In this document: positions 55,396-64,000 of the stretch, in pieces
How the letters are laid out: each line of letters opens with the position of its first letter
Numbering within the stretch: the first letter of the stretch is position 1
Source of the DNA: Psychromarinibacter halotolerans
Lineage (GTDB): Bacteria > Pseudomonadota > Alphaproteobacteria > Rhodobacterales > Rhodobacteraceae
DNA: 64,000 nt
Assembly: GCF_029168315.1 (NCBI RefSeq)
Contig: NZ_JARGYD010000001.1
Span: 124,001-188,000, forward strand
Direction: 5' to 3'
Notes under the pieces: generated by a model
What the model was told of the DNA's origin: nothing
The model's database searches: none
Seen by the model: the letters and a program-made list of their open reading frames with translations, nothing else
Position numbers and translations under genes: made by a program

Positions 55396-58300
55396 TCACT
55401 CTGCCTTCGTGATCGCCAGCGGGATCTCGAACTTGAAGCTGAAGCCAAGCGCCTCGTAGTCGTCGCGGAACAGGCCGTCATAGCTTGCGCCCAGCGACAG
55501 GCTGGCGCCGTCCTCCAGCGCGAAGCTGACGCCGGTCTGGAACCGGCCGCGCCACCCGTCGGAATTCGGCGTGTCGTCGGCCAGCGTCACGCCCATCGTG
55601 GTGCCCATGTTGTAGATCGCCTCGAGCGTGAAGTAGGGGCGATAGGACAGCCCGTCGGCGGTGACGAAGTTGCCCGCGATGGTCGGACCGAACCGGGCCT
55701 GCCCCAGCGCGATCGTCTGGCTTGGGATGGCAACACCCAGACTGTCGACGTAGCCGTCCTGCGTTTCCTGGAAATAGGCCAGCGACGCGTTCGGGCGGAT
55801 CGACCACGGCCCCTTGCGGTAGTCGCCGGTCAGGCTCATCTGCGCCATCCACCGCGAGGTGTCGAAGCTGTCCGTATAGGTGTTGAACGGGCTGATCTTG
55901 TTGCTCGACGTCCCCGCCGCGATGCGGGCGTCGAAGTACAGGTTCGGCGACAGGCGCGCGGTCATGTAGGGGCCCGCCATCCAGCCGCCGCCGGTCACCG
56001 TGGTGTTGTTGGCGGAGGATTCCTCGGTGATCATGTCGATGCTGGTCATCAGGCCGACCAGCACGTTCTCGGTCACAAGATAGTCGGCGCCGAAGTAGAT
56101 CACCCCGAACCGGCCTTCGCCCTCGCTGTCGTCGAACTTCTTGTACTGCGCCTCGAACCACGCGTCCCAGCGATAGTTCGACACATAGGCGGTGTCGCGG
56201 GTCGCGCCGTGGGCCAGCGCAAGGCTTGCCCCGGCCTGCCGCATCGTCAGCAGGCTGCCCGACACGTTCACGGTGTCAGAGTTCAGCGACATCGGATCGA
56301 AGTCGAACGGCGAGAAGGACATAAGGTCGCCCGTCGCGAAGCGCAGCGCGCTGGCATTGCCGAAGCCGCGCGTCAGGCGGTCGATGCGGCGGCCCATGTC
56401 CGGCTCGGACGACAGCAGCAGGTCGGCGCGGCGGAACAGGAAGCGGTTGATCGTCTCGACCGTCTTGGTGTCGGTCTGGACAGAGGTCAGCGTGCAGACA
56501 ATCGCCTCGCCCGCGGCCACGTCCAGAACGATCTCGCCGGTTTGCGCGGTGGCGGTGCTGTCGGTGTCGTTGCAGGACACGGCGGCGTTGCCGAACCCGG
56601 CGGGCCGCGATTGCAGCACGCGGTAGAGGCCCGGCGCAAGCGTGACGGGGCCATAGCTGCCTTCGCCCGCGGTGGTGGCGATCGAGAAGTTCAGCAGCGT
56701 CTCGGTCGAGGTGAAGCCAAAGGTGCCATCGGGGTCGGCGCGCTGGATGAAGGTCACGGTGCCGCCGGTGACGGCCTCGACCTGCAGCGTCGCGGACGCG
56801 GTGCTGCTGGCGCCCAGCGACGAGGTCAGCGGCCCGGCGGTTTCGGTGAAGGTGCCGACAGCGGTGCCGGTGATGGACACGCCGATGGCACAGCTGGCCC
56901 CGGCGGGGATCGTCGCACCGGACAGCGACAGGCTGCTGGCGCCCGCAGACGCGGTGACGGTGCCGCCGGTACAGCTATTGGACACCGCCGGATCGCTGGC
57001 CAGAACCAGCGAGGGATCGAAGGCGACCGCGAAGGCAGCCGCGTCGGCGGCCACCAGAGCACCGCTGTTGTCCAGCGTGAAGGTCACGCGGGTGGTGTTG
57101 CCCTGCGGGATCACCGACGGCGCGAAGCCCATCGCGAAGCCCGGTGCCGGGGCAGGGGTGACGGTCAGCGCGGCGCTGGCGTCCACCGGGGTGGGGAAGC
57201 CGGTCGCGGTGACCGAAGCGGTGTTGGTCAGGTCGGACGCGCCGGTCACGGTGACTTCGGCGTTCACGGTACAGGTTGCGCCGGTCGCCAGCACGCCGCC
57301 GGTCCAGCCGATCGCGCTGTCGCCCGCCGCGCCCGTCAGCGTGCCGCCGGAGCAGCTTGCGTCGGCGGTGGCGTCCCCGGCCAGCACCAGCCCGGTCGGG
57401 AAGGTGTCGGTCAGCGTCACGCCGTCCATCGCGGCCACGCTGTTGGGGTTGGTGACGGCCAGCGTCAGGGTCAGGGTCTCGCCCTGCACCGCGGTGGTGG
57501 CCGAGAACGTCTTGGTCAGCTCTGGCCCGCCCGGCGGGGTCACCGCCAGTGCGGCGGTGGCCTGAATGGCGGTTGTGTTGCGGTCGGACAGAAGCTCTGC
57601 GGTGTTGCTTAGGCTGGTGTCGCCGGTGGCGGTGACGCGGACCGTGATGGTGCAGGTCTCGCCCGCCGCCAGCGTGCCGCCTGTCCAGGTCAGGCTGGTG
57701 TCGCCCGCCGACCCGGCAAGCACGCCGGTGGAACAGGCCGCGTCGCCGGTGGCGTCGGTCGAGATTTCCAGATCCGCCGGGAAGGTGTCGGTCATCTCGA
57801 GGTTCGCGATGTCGACAAGCGTGTTCGGGTTGCCGACCTCGATGGTCATGGTCAGGGATTCGCCCTGCGTGACGCCCGTCTCGGAGAAGCTTTTGGCCAG
57901 CGTCGGCAAGGCGCCCGCCGTCACCAGCAGCGTATCGCTCGCGGTGATCGCGGTGGCGTTCGCATCCGACGTCAGTTCGGCGGTGTTGGTCAGGTCGCTG
58001 TCGCCGGTGATGCGCACGGCGACGGTGACGGTGCAGGTCTCGCCCGCCACGACGCTGCCGCCGGTCCACGACACGGCGGTGTCGCCATCGGTTCCGGCAA
58101 AGCTGCCGCCGACGCAGGCCGCATCGCCGACCGGGGTGCCGGCGGCTTCCAGCCCGGCGGGGAAGGTGTCGGTCAGGCTGATGCTGCCCACCGTGGCGAA
58201 GGCGTTGGGGTTGGCGACGGTCAGCGTCATGTCGACCGTCTCGCCTTCGTCGGCGCCCGACACGGCGAAGGCCTTGGTCAGCGTGGGCGCAACCGCCGCC

Positions 58301-61300
58301 GACACGGTCAGGGTGGCGCTGGCGGGCCCCGAGTTGCCAAGGCTGGACGTCAGGTCGCCCGTGGTGTTCGCCAGTGCACCCGCCGCAGCGCCGATCACGT
58401 CGACCGTCACGGTACAGGTCGCGCCCGCCCCGACGGTCCCGCCGGTGTAGGACATGCTGCTGGCCCCCGCCACGGCGGTCAGGGTGCCGCCGGTACAGGT
58501 CGTCGCGGCGTTGGGCGGCGTCGCGACCGACATGCCTGCGGGCAGATTGTCGGTCACGTCCAGCGACGTGGCGGCAACGGGCTGGGCCGCGTTGTCGATG
58601 GTCAGCGTCATCGTCGAGGTTTCGTCCAAGACCACGGTGGCCGGAGCGAAGGCCTTGGCGAAGGCGGGCGGCGCCACGATCTCAAGGCTGTCGCTGGCCG
58701 CTGCGGCAACGGTCAGGCCGTTGCTGGTCAGCGCGCTGGTGGTGTTGGTGTAGTCGCCCGGCGTCGCGCCGACCGGAACCGTCAGCGTGACCGAGAAGGT
58801 ACAGGTCTCGGACGCGGCAAGCGTGGCGCCGGACATCGCAAGGAAAGACGTGCCCGTGATCGTCGAGCCGGTCCCGCAGGGGTTTGCCGGCAGGCCGGTC
58901 GCAACCGCCCCCGACAGGAACGCGGACAGGTCGTCGTTGAATGCCAGCGCGGACAGGGTGGACGCGTCGTTGTTGGTGATCGAGAACGTCACGTCGACGC
59001 TGGTGCCGACCCCGGCGACCGGCGTGTCGAAGGTCTTGGTAAAGGTCGGTGCGATTGTGTCGGTGACCGACAGGGTCGCGCCGGTGGGCGTGAAGGCGGG
59101 GGTGGACGCGCCGAAGCTGTAGCTGCCCGCCGCCGGAGAGGTCGTATAGTCGCCGGGCGTGGTGCCGCCGGGCACGGTGACCGCCAGCGTGACCGTGCAG
59201 GTCGACGCGGGCGCCAGGTCGATGCCCGAGAAGCTGGCCGTGCCGCTGCCGCTGACGGTGCCGCCGCAGGTGTTGCCGCCCACCGTGAAGGTCGCGCCTG
59301 GGATGGCGGTCGCGATCGCGTCGGTGAACGCGATGCCGGTCGCCGGTTGCGTGCTGCTGGTGTTCTCGAAGGTGTAGACAAGCTGCGCGATCTCGCCGGC
59401 AAGCACGGGGCTGTCGGTAAAGGACGACAGCACGGACAGCGGATCGGCCTCGACGACCAGCGGCGTGCTCGAGGCATTGCCGGTATAGGCGTTGCCGTCG
59501 ATCGTCGAGACGACGGCGCTGGTCAGGTTGCTGTAGCTGCCGGTCCCTGCGCCGGCCGGTACGGCCAGCGAGACGTCGAAGCTGCAATTGGCGCCGGCCG
59601 CCAGCGATCCGCCGCTGAACAGCAACGACGTGGTCCCAGAGATCGTGCCACCGCAGGCCGCCATCGGAAGGCCGGTGGCGGTCAGGCCCGACAGCGTGTT
59701 CGACAGGTTGTTGGAGACCACGATCCCCGAAGCCGCTGCGGCCGGGTCGGTGTTCGGGTTGTCGATGGTGAACCGCAGCGTGACATCGCCGCCCGGTTCC
59801 ACCGGGTCGTCGACGAACTCCGTCGCCAGTGCCAGCGCCGAATAGGTGTTCACCGCCAGCGAAGCCGTTGCGGCGGTGCCGGTCAGTTCGGACGCGGCGC
59901 CAGCGTCGGCGGCGGCGGTCAGGTTGCTGGTGGTGTTGTCGAAAGAGCCGGTCGCGGACGCACCCAGCGTCAGCGCGACCTCGATCTCGCAGACCGTATC
60001 GGGCGCGACGGTGCCGCCGGAGAAGGTCAGGGTCGAACTGCCGCTGACACTGCCGCCGCAGTTGTTCGACACCACGGACGACAGCGTGGTTCCCGCGTAA
60101 AAGGCATCAAGGTCGTCGGTGAACGACACCTGCGTGGCCGACACCGTCTCGGACGTGTTGGACAGCCGCAGCGTCATTCCGACGGTGGTGCCTTGCCCCG
60201 CGGTGGCCGTGTCGAAGGACTTTGCAAGTGTCAAGCCGCTGAGGTCGCTGATGGCCTCGACCACCAGCTGCTCTGACACGGCGCCTCCGACAAAGGTCGA
60301 GTCGTCGGGAAAGGTGCCGGTGACGGTCGAGGAGGTCACGGTGTAGGTGTCTGCGGGCGTCGCCGCCGCAAGCGTGAAGTCCGCGGTGACCGTGCAGGTC
60401 GCCCCTGCCGAAATCGCACCGCCCTGCAATATGATCACGCCCGCAGGCGACTGGCCGGCGAAGCCGCCGCAGGTCGTCGCGATCCCGGTGAAAAACAGGT
60501 GCGGCAAAAGCCCGGTGAGGTCGTCGGAGAACGCCACGTCCGTCACGTTCAGCGCGCCGTTGGGGTTGGTCAGGGTGTGCACCAACTGGCCCGTGTCGCC
60601 CGCAGTCATGGTGCCGGGCACGAACGCCTTCGACAGTTCGACCGGGAAGGCGTCCAGCACGCGCAGCGTATCGGTGTCGGCCGGGCCGGTGGTGGCCGCG
60701 CCGTCGATGGTCGCTGTCACAGAGCTGGTCGTGTTGACATAGTCGCCGCCCGCCGCACCGCCGGGCACCTGCACCGTCACCGTAAAGCTGCACGAATCGC
60801 GCGCCGCGATCGAGCCGCCCGTTAACGTCAGCACCGACGTCCCGCTTAGTGTCGATCCGGTGCCGCAAGGGTTGGTCGGCAGGGCACCCGTCACACTCGC
60901 GCCCGCCAGCATCGCGTCGAGATCGTCGGAAAAACTGATCCCGGTGGCGGCGCTGGTCGTGCTGGGGTTGGTCAGGGTGAAGGTCAGGTCGACGGTCGCG
61001 CCCGGTGCGACCGCGTTGTCCGCAAAGTCCTTGACCAGTCCGACAACGCCGGTCGGCGGGGATGCGACTGTAAGCGTCGCGCTCGACGCGCCGGCATCCT
61101 GCTGCGGGCCGCTCGTGCCGATATATTGCAGGTTGGACGAGGTCAGCTCGAAACTGCCGCTTTGGGTCGGTGTGATGGCCAGGCTGATCTCGCACGACTC
61201 ACCCGGCGCGACGACATAGTTGCCAGGGCTGTTAAACCCCTGCAGCGTCACGCTGATCTGGTTCCCTCCCGCAGGGGCCGAGATGATGCTGTTGAAGCCG

Positions 61301-61938
61301 CCGCAGTCGGTCGTAAAGTTAGGCTGCGCCTCGATGACGACACCGGTCGGAAACGTCTCGCTGAAGACGATGTTTGTGACCGGGCTCGCGCTGGCGGTAT
61401 TGTCGAGGGTGTAGGTCAGCGCAACGGTGTCGTTCGTGCCAACGGACGACGGGGATAGCGTCTTCGAGAACCCCGGAACCGCGTCATTGACGGTCAGGTC
61501 GTCGGGCAGGCTCGCCGAGCTTCCCGCCGAACTGGTCAGGGTAATGGCAGGGTTGGTATGCGCGCCAAGCGTCGTGGCCGTCACCCGAACCGAGATGGCG
61601 CAGGACGTACCCGCGCCGACCCCGCCGCCGGTGTAGGACACGCTGCCGCTGCCCGCCGTGGCTGTCAGGGTGCCGCCCGAGCAGGTGGACGACGCGCTGG
61701 CCGGGTCGTCGACGGTGATCGCGGCCGGGAAGAGGTTGGTAAAGTCCAGATCGGTCGCCGGCGCGCCAGAGCCGTTGGTGATCGTGTAGGTCAGTACCGA
61801 ACTGCCGCCGGGGCCGATGGTGTCGGGGGAAAATGCCGCCGAGAACGTGGGCTGCGCCTCGGCCGTCTGCGCCGACAGGGCGGCGGCAAGGCTCAGCAGA
61901 AGGGCGGAAAGGCATTTCGCAAGTGCGGTGGTGCGCAT
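55396..61938 (-). CDS. Giant repeat autotransporter with DUF11-like domains
   Basis: A 2180-residue surface protein. The signal peptide (ALAKCLSALLLSLAAALSAQTAEA) is followed by 13 tandem beta-sandwich repeats of about 115-145 residues each. Each starts with a variant of F-x-K-x-F...V-x-L-T-F-T-I-x-N (DUF11-like) and contains paired cysteines (CGG or CTGGT, then TCT/SCT). An SpaA/prealbumin-like module (TVTFIQRADPDGTFGFTS, about 1750) and an autotransporter beta-barrel (about the last 290 residues) end it. It would display a long fibre on the cell surface. The barrel ends KAE rather than in an aromatic residue. The start is the ATG at 61938. Confidence 0.9.
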   Translation of the reverse strand: MRTTALAKCLSALLLSLAAALSAQTAEAQPTFSAAFSPDTIGPGGSSVLTYTITNGSGAPATDLDFTNLFPAAITVDDPASASSTCSGGTLTATAGSGSVSYTGGGVGAGTSCAISVRVTATTLGAHTNPAITLTSSAGSSASLPDDLTVNDAVPGFSKTLSPSSVGTNDTVALTYTLDNTASASPVTNIVFSETFPTGVVIEAQPNFTTDCGGFNSIISAPAGGNQISVTLQGFNSPGNYVVAPGESCEISLAITPTQSGSFELTSSNLQYIGTSGPQQDAGASSATLTVASPPTGVVGLVKDFADNAVAPGATVDLTFTLTNPSTTSAATGISFSDDLDAMLAGASVTGALPTNPCGTGSTLSGTSVLTLTGGSIAARDSCSFTVTVQVPGGAAGGDYVNTTSSVTATIDGAATTGPADTDTLRVLDAFPVELSKAFVPGTMTAGDTGQLVHTLTNPNGALNVTDVAFSDDLTGLLPHLFFTGIATTCGGFAGQSPAGVIILQGGAISAGATCTVTADFTLAAATPADTYTVTSSTVTGTFPDDSTFVGGAVSEQLVVEAISDLSGLTLAKSFDTATAGQGTTVGMTLRLSNTSETVSATQVSFTDDLDAFYAGTTLSSVVSNNCGGSVSGSSTLTFSGGTVAPDTVCEIEVALTLGASATGSFDNTTSNLTAAADAGAASELTGTAATASLAVNTYSALALATEFVDDPVEPGGDVTLRFTIDNPNTDPAAAASGIVVSNNLSNTLSGLTATGLPMAACGGTISGTTSLLFSGGSLAAGANCSFDVSLAVPAGAGTGSYSNLTSAVVSTIDGNAYTGNASSTPLVVEADPLSVLSSFTDSPVLAGEIAQLVYTFENTSSTQPATGIAFTDAIATAIPGATFTVGGNTCGGTVSGSGTASFSGIDLAPASTCTVTLAVTVPGGTTPGDYTTSPAAGSYSFGASTPAFTPTGATLSVTDTIAPTFTKTFDTPVAGVGTSVDVTFSITNNDASTLSALAFNDDLSAFLSGAVATGLPANPCGTGSTITGTSFLAMSGATLAASETCTFSVTLTVPVGATPGDYTNTTSALTSNGLTVAAAASDSLEIVAPPAFAKAFAPATVVLDETSTMTLTIDNAAQPVAATSLDVTDNLPAGMSVATPPNAATTCTGGTLTAVAGASSMSYTGGTVGAGATCTVTVDVIGAAAGALANTTGDLTSSLGNSGPASATLTVSAAVAPTLTKAFAVSGADEGETVDMTLTVANPNAFATVGSISLTDTFPAGLEAAGTPVGDAACVGGSFAGTDGDTAVSWTGGSVVAGETCTVTVAVRITGDSDLTNTAELTSDANATAITASDTLLVTAGALPTLAKSFSETGVTQGESLTMTIEVGNPNTLVDIANLEMTDTFPADLEISTDATGDAACSTGVLAGSAGDTSLTWTGGTLAAGETCTITVRVTATGDTSLSNTAELLSDRNTTAIQATAALAVTPPGGPELTKTFSATTAVQGETLTLTLAVTNPNSVAAMDGVTLTDTFPTGLVLAGDATADASCSGGTLTGAAGDSAIGWTGGVLATGATCTVNAEVTVTGASDLTNTASVTATGFPTPVDASAALTVTPAPAPGFAMGFAPSVIPQGNTTRVTFTLDNSGALVAADAAAFAVAFDPSLVLASDPAVSNSCTGGTVTASAGASSLSLSGATIPAGASCAIGVSITGTAVGTFTETAGPLTSSLGASSTASATLQVEAVTGGTVTFIQRADPDGTFGFTSTETLLNFSIATTAGEGSYGPVTLAPGLYRVLQSRPAGFGNAAVSCNDTDSTATAQTGEIVLDVAAGEAIVCTLTSVQTDTKTVETINRFLFRRADLLLSSEPDMGRRIDRLTRGFGNASALRFATGDLMSFSPFDFDPMSLNSDTVNVSGSLLTMRQAGASLALAHGATRDTAYVSNYRWDAWFEAQYKKFDDSEGEGRFGVIYFGADYLVTENVLVGLMTSIDMITEESSANNTTVTGGGWMAGPYMTARLSPNLYFDARIAAGTSSNKISPFNTYTDSFDTSRWMAQMSLTGDYRKGPWSIRPNASLAYFQETQDGYVDSLGVAIPSQTIALGQARFGPTIAGNFVTADGLSYRPYFTLEAIYNMGTTMGVTLADDTPNSDGWRGRFQTGVSFALEDGASLSLGASYDGLFRDDYEALGFSFKFEIPLAITKAE

Positions 61939-62201
61939 GGGGGTCCCCGGCATATCTTCAACGTCGCAGGGGAAGGCACAAAGACGGCAAGGGTCACGGG
62001 CGAGGCGCTGCCCTGCAACGGGCCGCCGCCGCACCCGCCGCCGGAAAAGGGTTCAATCTTTACCCTGTTCGCATGTCTCCCCAGACAACCTTAGCTTGCC
62101 CCCACGTCGGCGATTCCGAAATGGTTAACGCGCTGTAAGAGGGCCGTTTTCCGGGCGGCCATGCAAAAATGCGACACTCGCTGCGGCCGGTGCGCGCCGG
62201 G

Positions 62202-63236
62202 TCACAGGCGCACCCGCTCCCCGGTTTCCGCCGAGCGCCGGATCGCCTCGATCACCGCCATGTTTGCGATACCATCGGCGCAGCTGACCAGCGGCGCGGT
62301 GTCGCCCCGCGCCAGCGCGCCGAAATGCTCCATCTGCCCGACGAACGGATCGGCCGGGGCAAAGTCCAGCGTTCCGCGTTCCATCCGGTCGAACCAGTCC
62401 GGCGTGCCGGGATGGGTCCAGAACGCCGCGTCCGGCAGCGACATGCCGGCCTTCGTCCCGGCATAGCTATGCGCATAGATGTCATGCACCGGCAGGCGCG
62501 GGCTTTCGCCCGACCCAAGGTCATAGGTCCACGGCCCGCACCCGGCGTCGGTCGTTACGACGCTGGCGATGCCGCCGTTTGCGAAGGTCAGGATCGCGGC
62601 GGCGCTGTCTTCGACCTCCAGCCCGCGCACGGCGCCCGAGACCAGCCCCTGCGCTTCGGAAATCTCGCCGAATAGGTGCCGCAGCAGGTCGATCTCGTGG
62701 ATCAGGTTGATCGCCATCACCCCACCGGCCCCCGGCTGGCTGCGCCATTTGACGTCGAAATAGGCCGCCGGTTTCGCCATCACGGCCTGCACGTTGGCGG
62801 TGACCAGCGTGCCGAACAGACCGTCCGCGATGGCGGCCCGCGCCGCCTTGACCATCGGGTTGTGACGCCGGTGATGCCCCACCAGCAGCGGAACCCCGGT
62901 TGCCTCGACGACCGCCTGCAATTCCAGCCCCTCGGCCACGCTGTTGGCGACCGGCTTCTCCAGCAGCACGGGAAGGCCCGCCCGCAACAGGACCGTCGCG
63001 ATCGGAACGTGGGTGTGGTTCGGCGTTGCCACCACCGCCGCGTCGGCGCCCCCGGCGTTCAGTAAATCCGAGACGTCGCGATAATGCGGCACGTCCTGTT
63101 CGGCGGCCTGCGCCGCGCCGGCGTCGGTCGGGTCGACCACGGCGCACAGCGCCACACCCCGGCTTCGCCCCAGCGTGGCGATATGGGTGCCCCCGATGAT
63201 TCCCGCACCGATAACGGCGACGCGCAAGTCGGCCAT
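62202..63236 (-). CDS. Gfo/Idh/MocA-family oxidoreductase
   Basis: A 344-residue NAD(P)-dependent sugar or inositol dehydrogenase-like enzyme. The Rossmann motif is VIGAGIIGGTH, the EKP motif appears in LLEKPVANS, and the C-terminal half has the substrate-binding HEIDLLRHLFG. The ATG at 63236 is the first that gives a family-like N-terminus. An upstream extension in frame crosses the repeat element and is not coding. The substrate is not evident; the adjacent epimerase suggests surface-sugar metabolism. Confidence 0.9.
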   Translation of the reverse strand: MADLRVAVIGAGIIGGTHIATLGRSRGVALCAVVDPTDAGAAQAAEQDVPHYRDVSDLLNAGGADAAVVATPNHTHVPIATVLLRAGLPVLLEKPVANSVAEGLELQAVVEATGVPLLVGHHRRHNPMVKAARAAIADGLFGTLVTANVQAVMAKPAAYFDVKWRSQPGAGGVMAINLIHEIDLLRHLFGEISEAQGLVSGAVRGLEVEDSAAAILTFANGGIASVVTTDAGCGPWTYDLGSGESPRLPVHDIYAHSYAGTKAGMSLPDAAFWTHPGTPDWFDRMERGTLDFAPADPFVGQMEHFGALARGDTAPLVSCADGIANMAVIEAIRRSAETGERVRL

Positions 63237-63299
63237 GTCCGCTCCTCCCTTCAGACACCCGGACGCTAGCGGCGCGCCCCCGATTTGGAAAGCGCCCCT

Positions 63300-63446
63300 G
63301 CTTCTTCTGTCCGGAAATATCCTGGGGGGAGGGCCGAAGGCCCCCGGGGGGCAAAGCCCCCCTAACTCAAAAGTAACGGGCAAAGCCCCCCGACTTAATT
63401 GAAGTGGGCAAAGCCCCCCTAGCTTCAAAGCAACGGGCAAAGCCCC
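63300..63446 (+). repeat. Dispersed intergenic element, copy B, with GGGCAAAGCCC array
   Basis: The head (63300-63331) aligns with the one at 14633: CTTCTTCT, CCGGAAATA, CCT and a G-run. It is followed by a GGGCC-GAA-GGCCC hairpin and then four GGGCAAAGCCCC units starting at 63349, 63378, 63406 and 63435 (29, 28 and 29 bp apart). The three spacers differ but each holds its own short inverted repeat (ACT/AGT, ACTT/AAGT, GCTT/AAGC). It lies between the epimerase and the Gfo/Idh/MocA genes. Confidence 0.75.
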
Positions 63447-63452
63447 GGACGT

Positions 63453-64000
63453 TCAGCGGCCGTAATACTCGCGGTACCACGCGACGAACCGCGCGATCCC
63501 TTCGCGCACGTCGGTTTGCGGGCGATAGCCGGTCAGGCGCTGCAGCAGCGATGCGTCGGCCCATGTCGCGGGCACGTCGCCGGGCTGCATGTCCATCATG
63601 TTGCGGCGGGCCGGAACGCCCAGCTCGGCCTCGATGGCGTCGACGAAATCCAGAAGCCGCACCTTGTCCGAGTTGCCGATGTTCACCACCCGCCACGGCG
63701 CGACGGGGGACAAGCTGTCGCCGTCCTCGATCTGCGACGCGTCGGCGGGGCGCTCGGGCACCGCGTCGATCAGCAGGCGGATGCCATGCACCAGATCCTC
63801 GACATAGGTGAAATCGCGGTACATTTCGCCGTGGTTGAACACGTCGATGGGGCGGTCGTTCAGGATCGCGTCTACGAACTTGAACAGCGCCATGTCGGGC
63901 CGGCCCCACGGACCATACACGGTGAAGAACCGGAACATCGTCGTCGGAATGCCGTGCAGGTGGGCATAGGCGTGCGACATCGATTCCGTCGCCTTCTTCG
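63453..64000 (-). CDS. UDP-glucuronate 4-epimerase-like protein (N-terminal part outside window)
   Basis: The C-terminal about 182 residues of an extended SDR-family sugar-nucleotide epimerase. The visible part begins just after the catalytic YxxxK (KKATESMSHAYAHLHGIPTT). It includes RFFTVYGPWGRPDMALFKF, DVFNHGEMYRDFTYVEDLV and the C-terminal TGYRPQTDVREGIARFVAWY. This pattern is that of UDP-glucuronate/UDP-galacturonate 4-epimerases (LpsL/CapI), which feed capsule or LPS synthesis. The gene continues past the right edge. Confidence 0.9.
   Translation of the reverse strand, partial: KKATESMSHAYAHLHGIPTTMFRFFTVYGPWGRPDMALFKFVDAILNDRPIDVFNHGEMYRDFTYVEDLVHGIRLLIDAVPERPADASQIEDGDSLSPVAPWRVVNIGNSDKVRLLDFVDAIEAELGVPARRNMMDMQPGDVPATWADASLLQRLTGYRPQTDVREGIARFVAWYREYYGR

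Noticed and set aside
63346..63446. Possible CRISPR array because of 28-29-bp spacing
   Set aside because: Units are 12-14 bp with 15-17-bp gaps that are themselves palindromic, and the same element family occurs at 14633 with a different period.

Overview
The window looks like chromosomal DNA of an alphaproteobacterium of the order Rhodobacterales (Roseobacter/Paracoccus relatives). The evidence is the high GC content, the C4-pathway 5-aminolevulinate synthase, a form II-type coxSLM operon, a rhizobial-style che operon, a VPLPA-CTERM protein and family-typical proteins (DUF1428, DUF4153, SufT, PurF, Lon, RadA). There are no insertion sequences, phage genes or CRISPR arrays. Most of the content is core or conserved chromosomal genes.

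Layout from left to right. 1-1466: TamA-like outer-membrane protein, cut by the window edge. 1594-2898: MFS exporter. 3135-7076: coxS-coxL-coxM molybdenum hydroxylase operon. 7191-10513: SDR and aminopeptidase N. 10805-14625: lipoprotein, SDR, BioY, RadA, CvpA. 14633-14790: intergenic repeat element. 14795-15952: winged-helix/hydrolase fusion. 16095-18946: small protein, PurF, TpiA. 19034-21189: TfoX-N protein, A-type Fe-S carrier, DUF3307 and SatD-like genes, preceded by three evenly spaced palindromes. 21274-26008: LysR regulator, hydrolase, MscS channel, SufT, DUF1428. 26063-32583: Tgt, VPLPA-CTERM protein, ene-reductase, Lon, HU. 32604-33876: two tRNA-Val genes flanking soxR. 34138-40402: chemotaxis operon. 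40653-48232: acetyltransferase, tRNA-Asp, M20 peptidase, HemA, RodZ-like protein, IspG. 48425-55260: ValS, DUF4153 protein, H-NOX-like protein plus HNOBA-GGDEF cyclase. 55396-61938: a 2180-residue repeat autotransporter. 62202-64000: Gfo/Idh/MocA oxidoreductase, a second copy of the intergenic repeat element, and a sugar-nucleotide epimerase cut by the window edge.

The most interesting systems are these. (1) The che operon reads cheD-STAS(CheS-like)-cheY-cheA-cheW-cheR-cheY-(small helical protein)-(secreted Cache-like protein), with no cheB. The small helical protein has a DxxxQ phosphatase-type motif and sits where cheT lies in rhizobial che operons; it shares a C-terminal GEVE[LI]F tail with CheD. 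(2) An H-NOX-like protein has lost the canonical proximal histidine and the YxSxR motif, but is still translationally coupled to a diguanylate cyclase with an HNOBA-like domain. (3) Three 18-bp palindromes spaced exactly 29 bp apart lie in front of a SatD/DUF3307 pair. (4) A structured intergenic element is present twice, and each copy is extended by its own short tandem array.

Regulatory sites readable in the sequence include an FNR/FnrL-type box before hemA, a SoxR box before soxR, a paired ACCCGGGT operator-like site before a hydrolase, and several strong intrinsic terminators.
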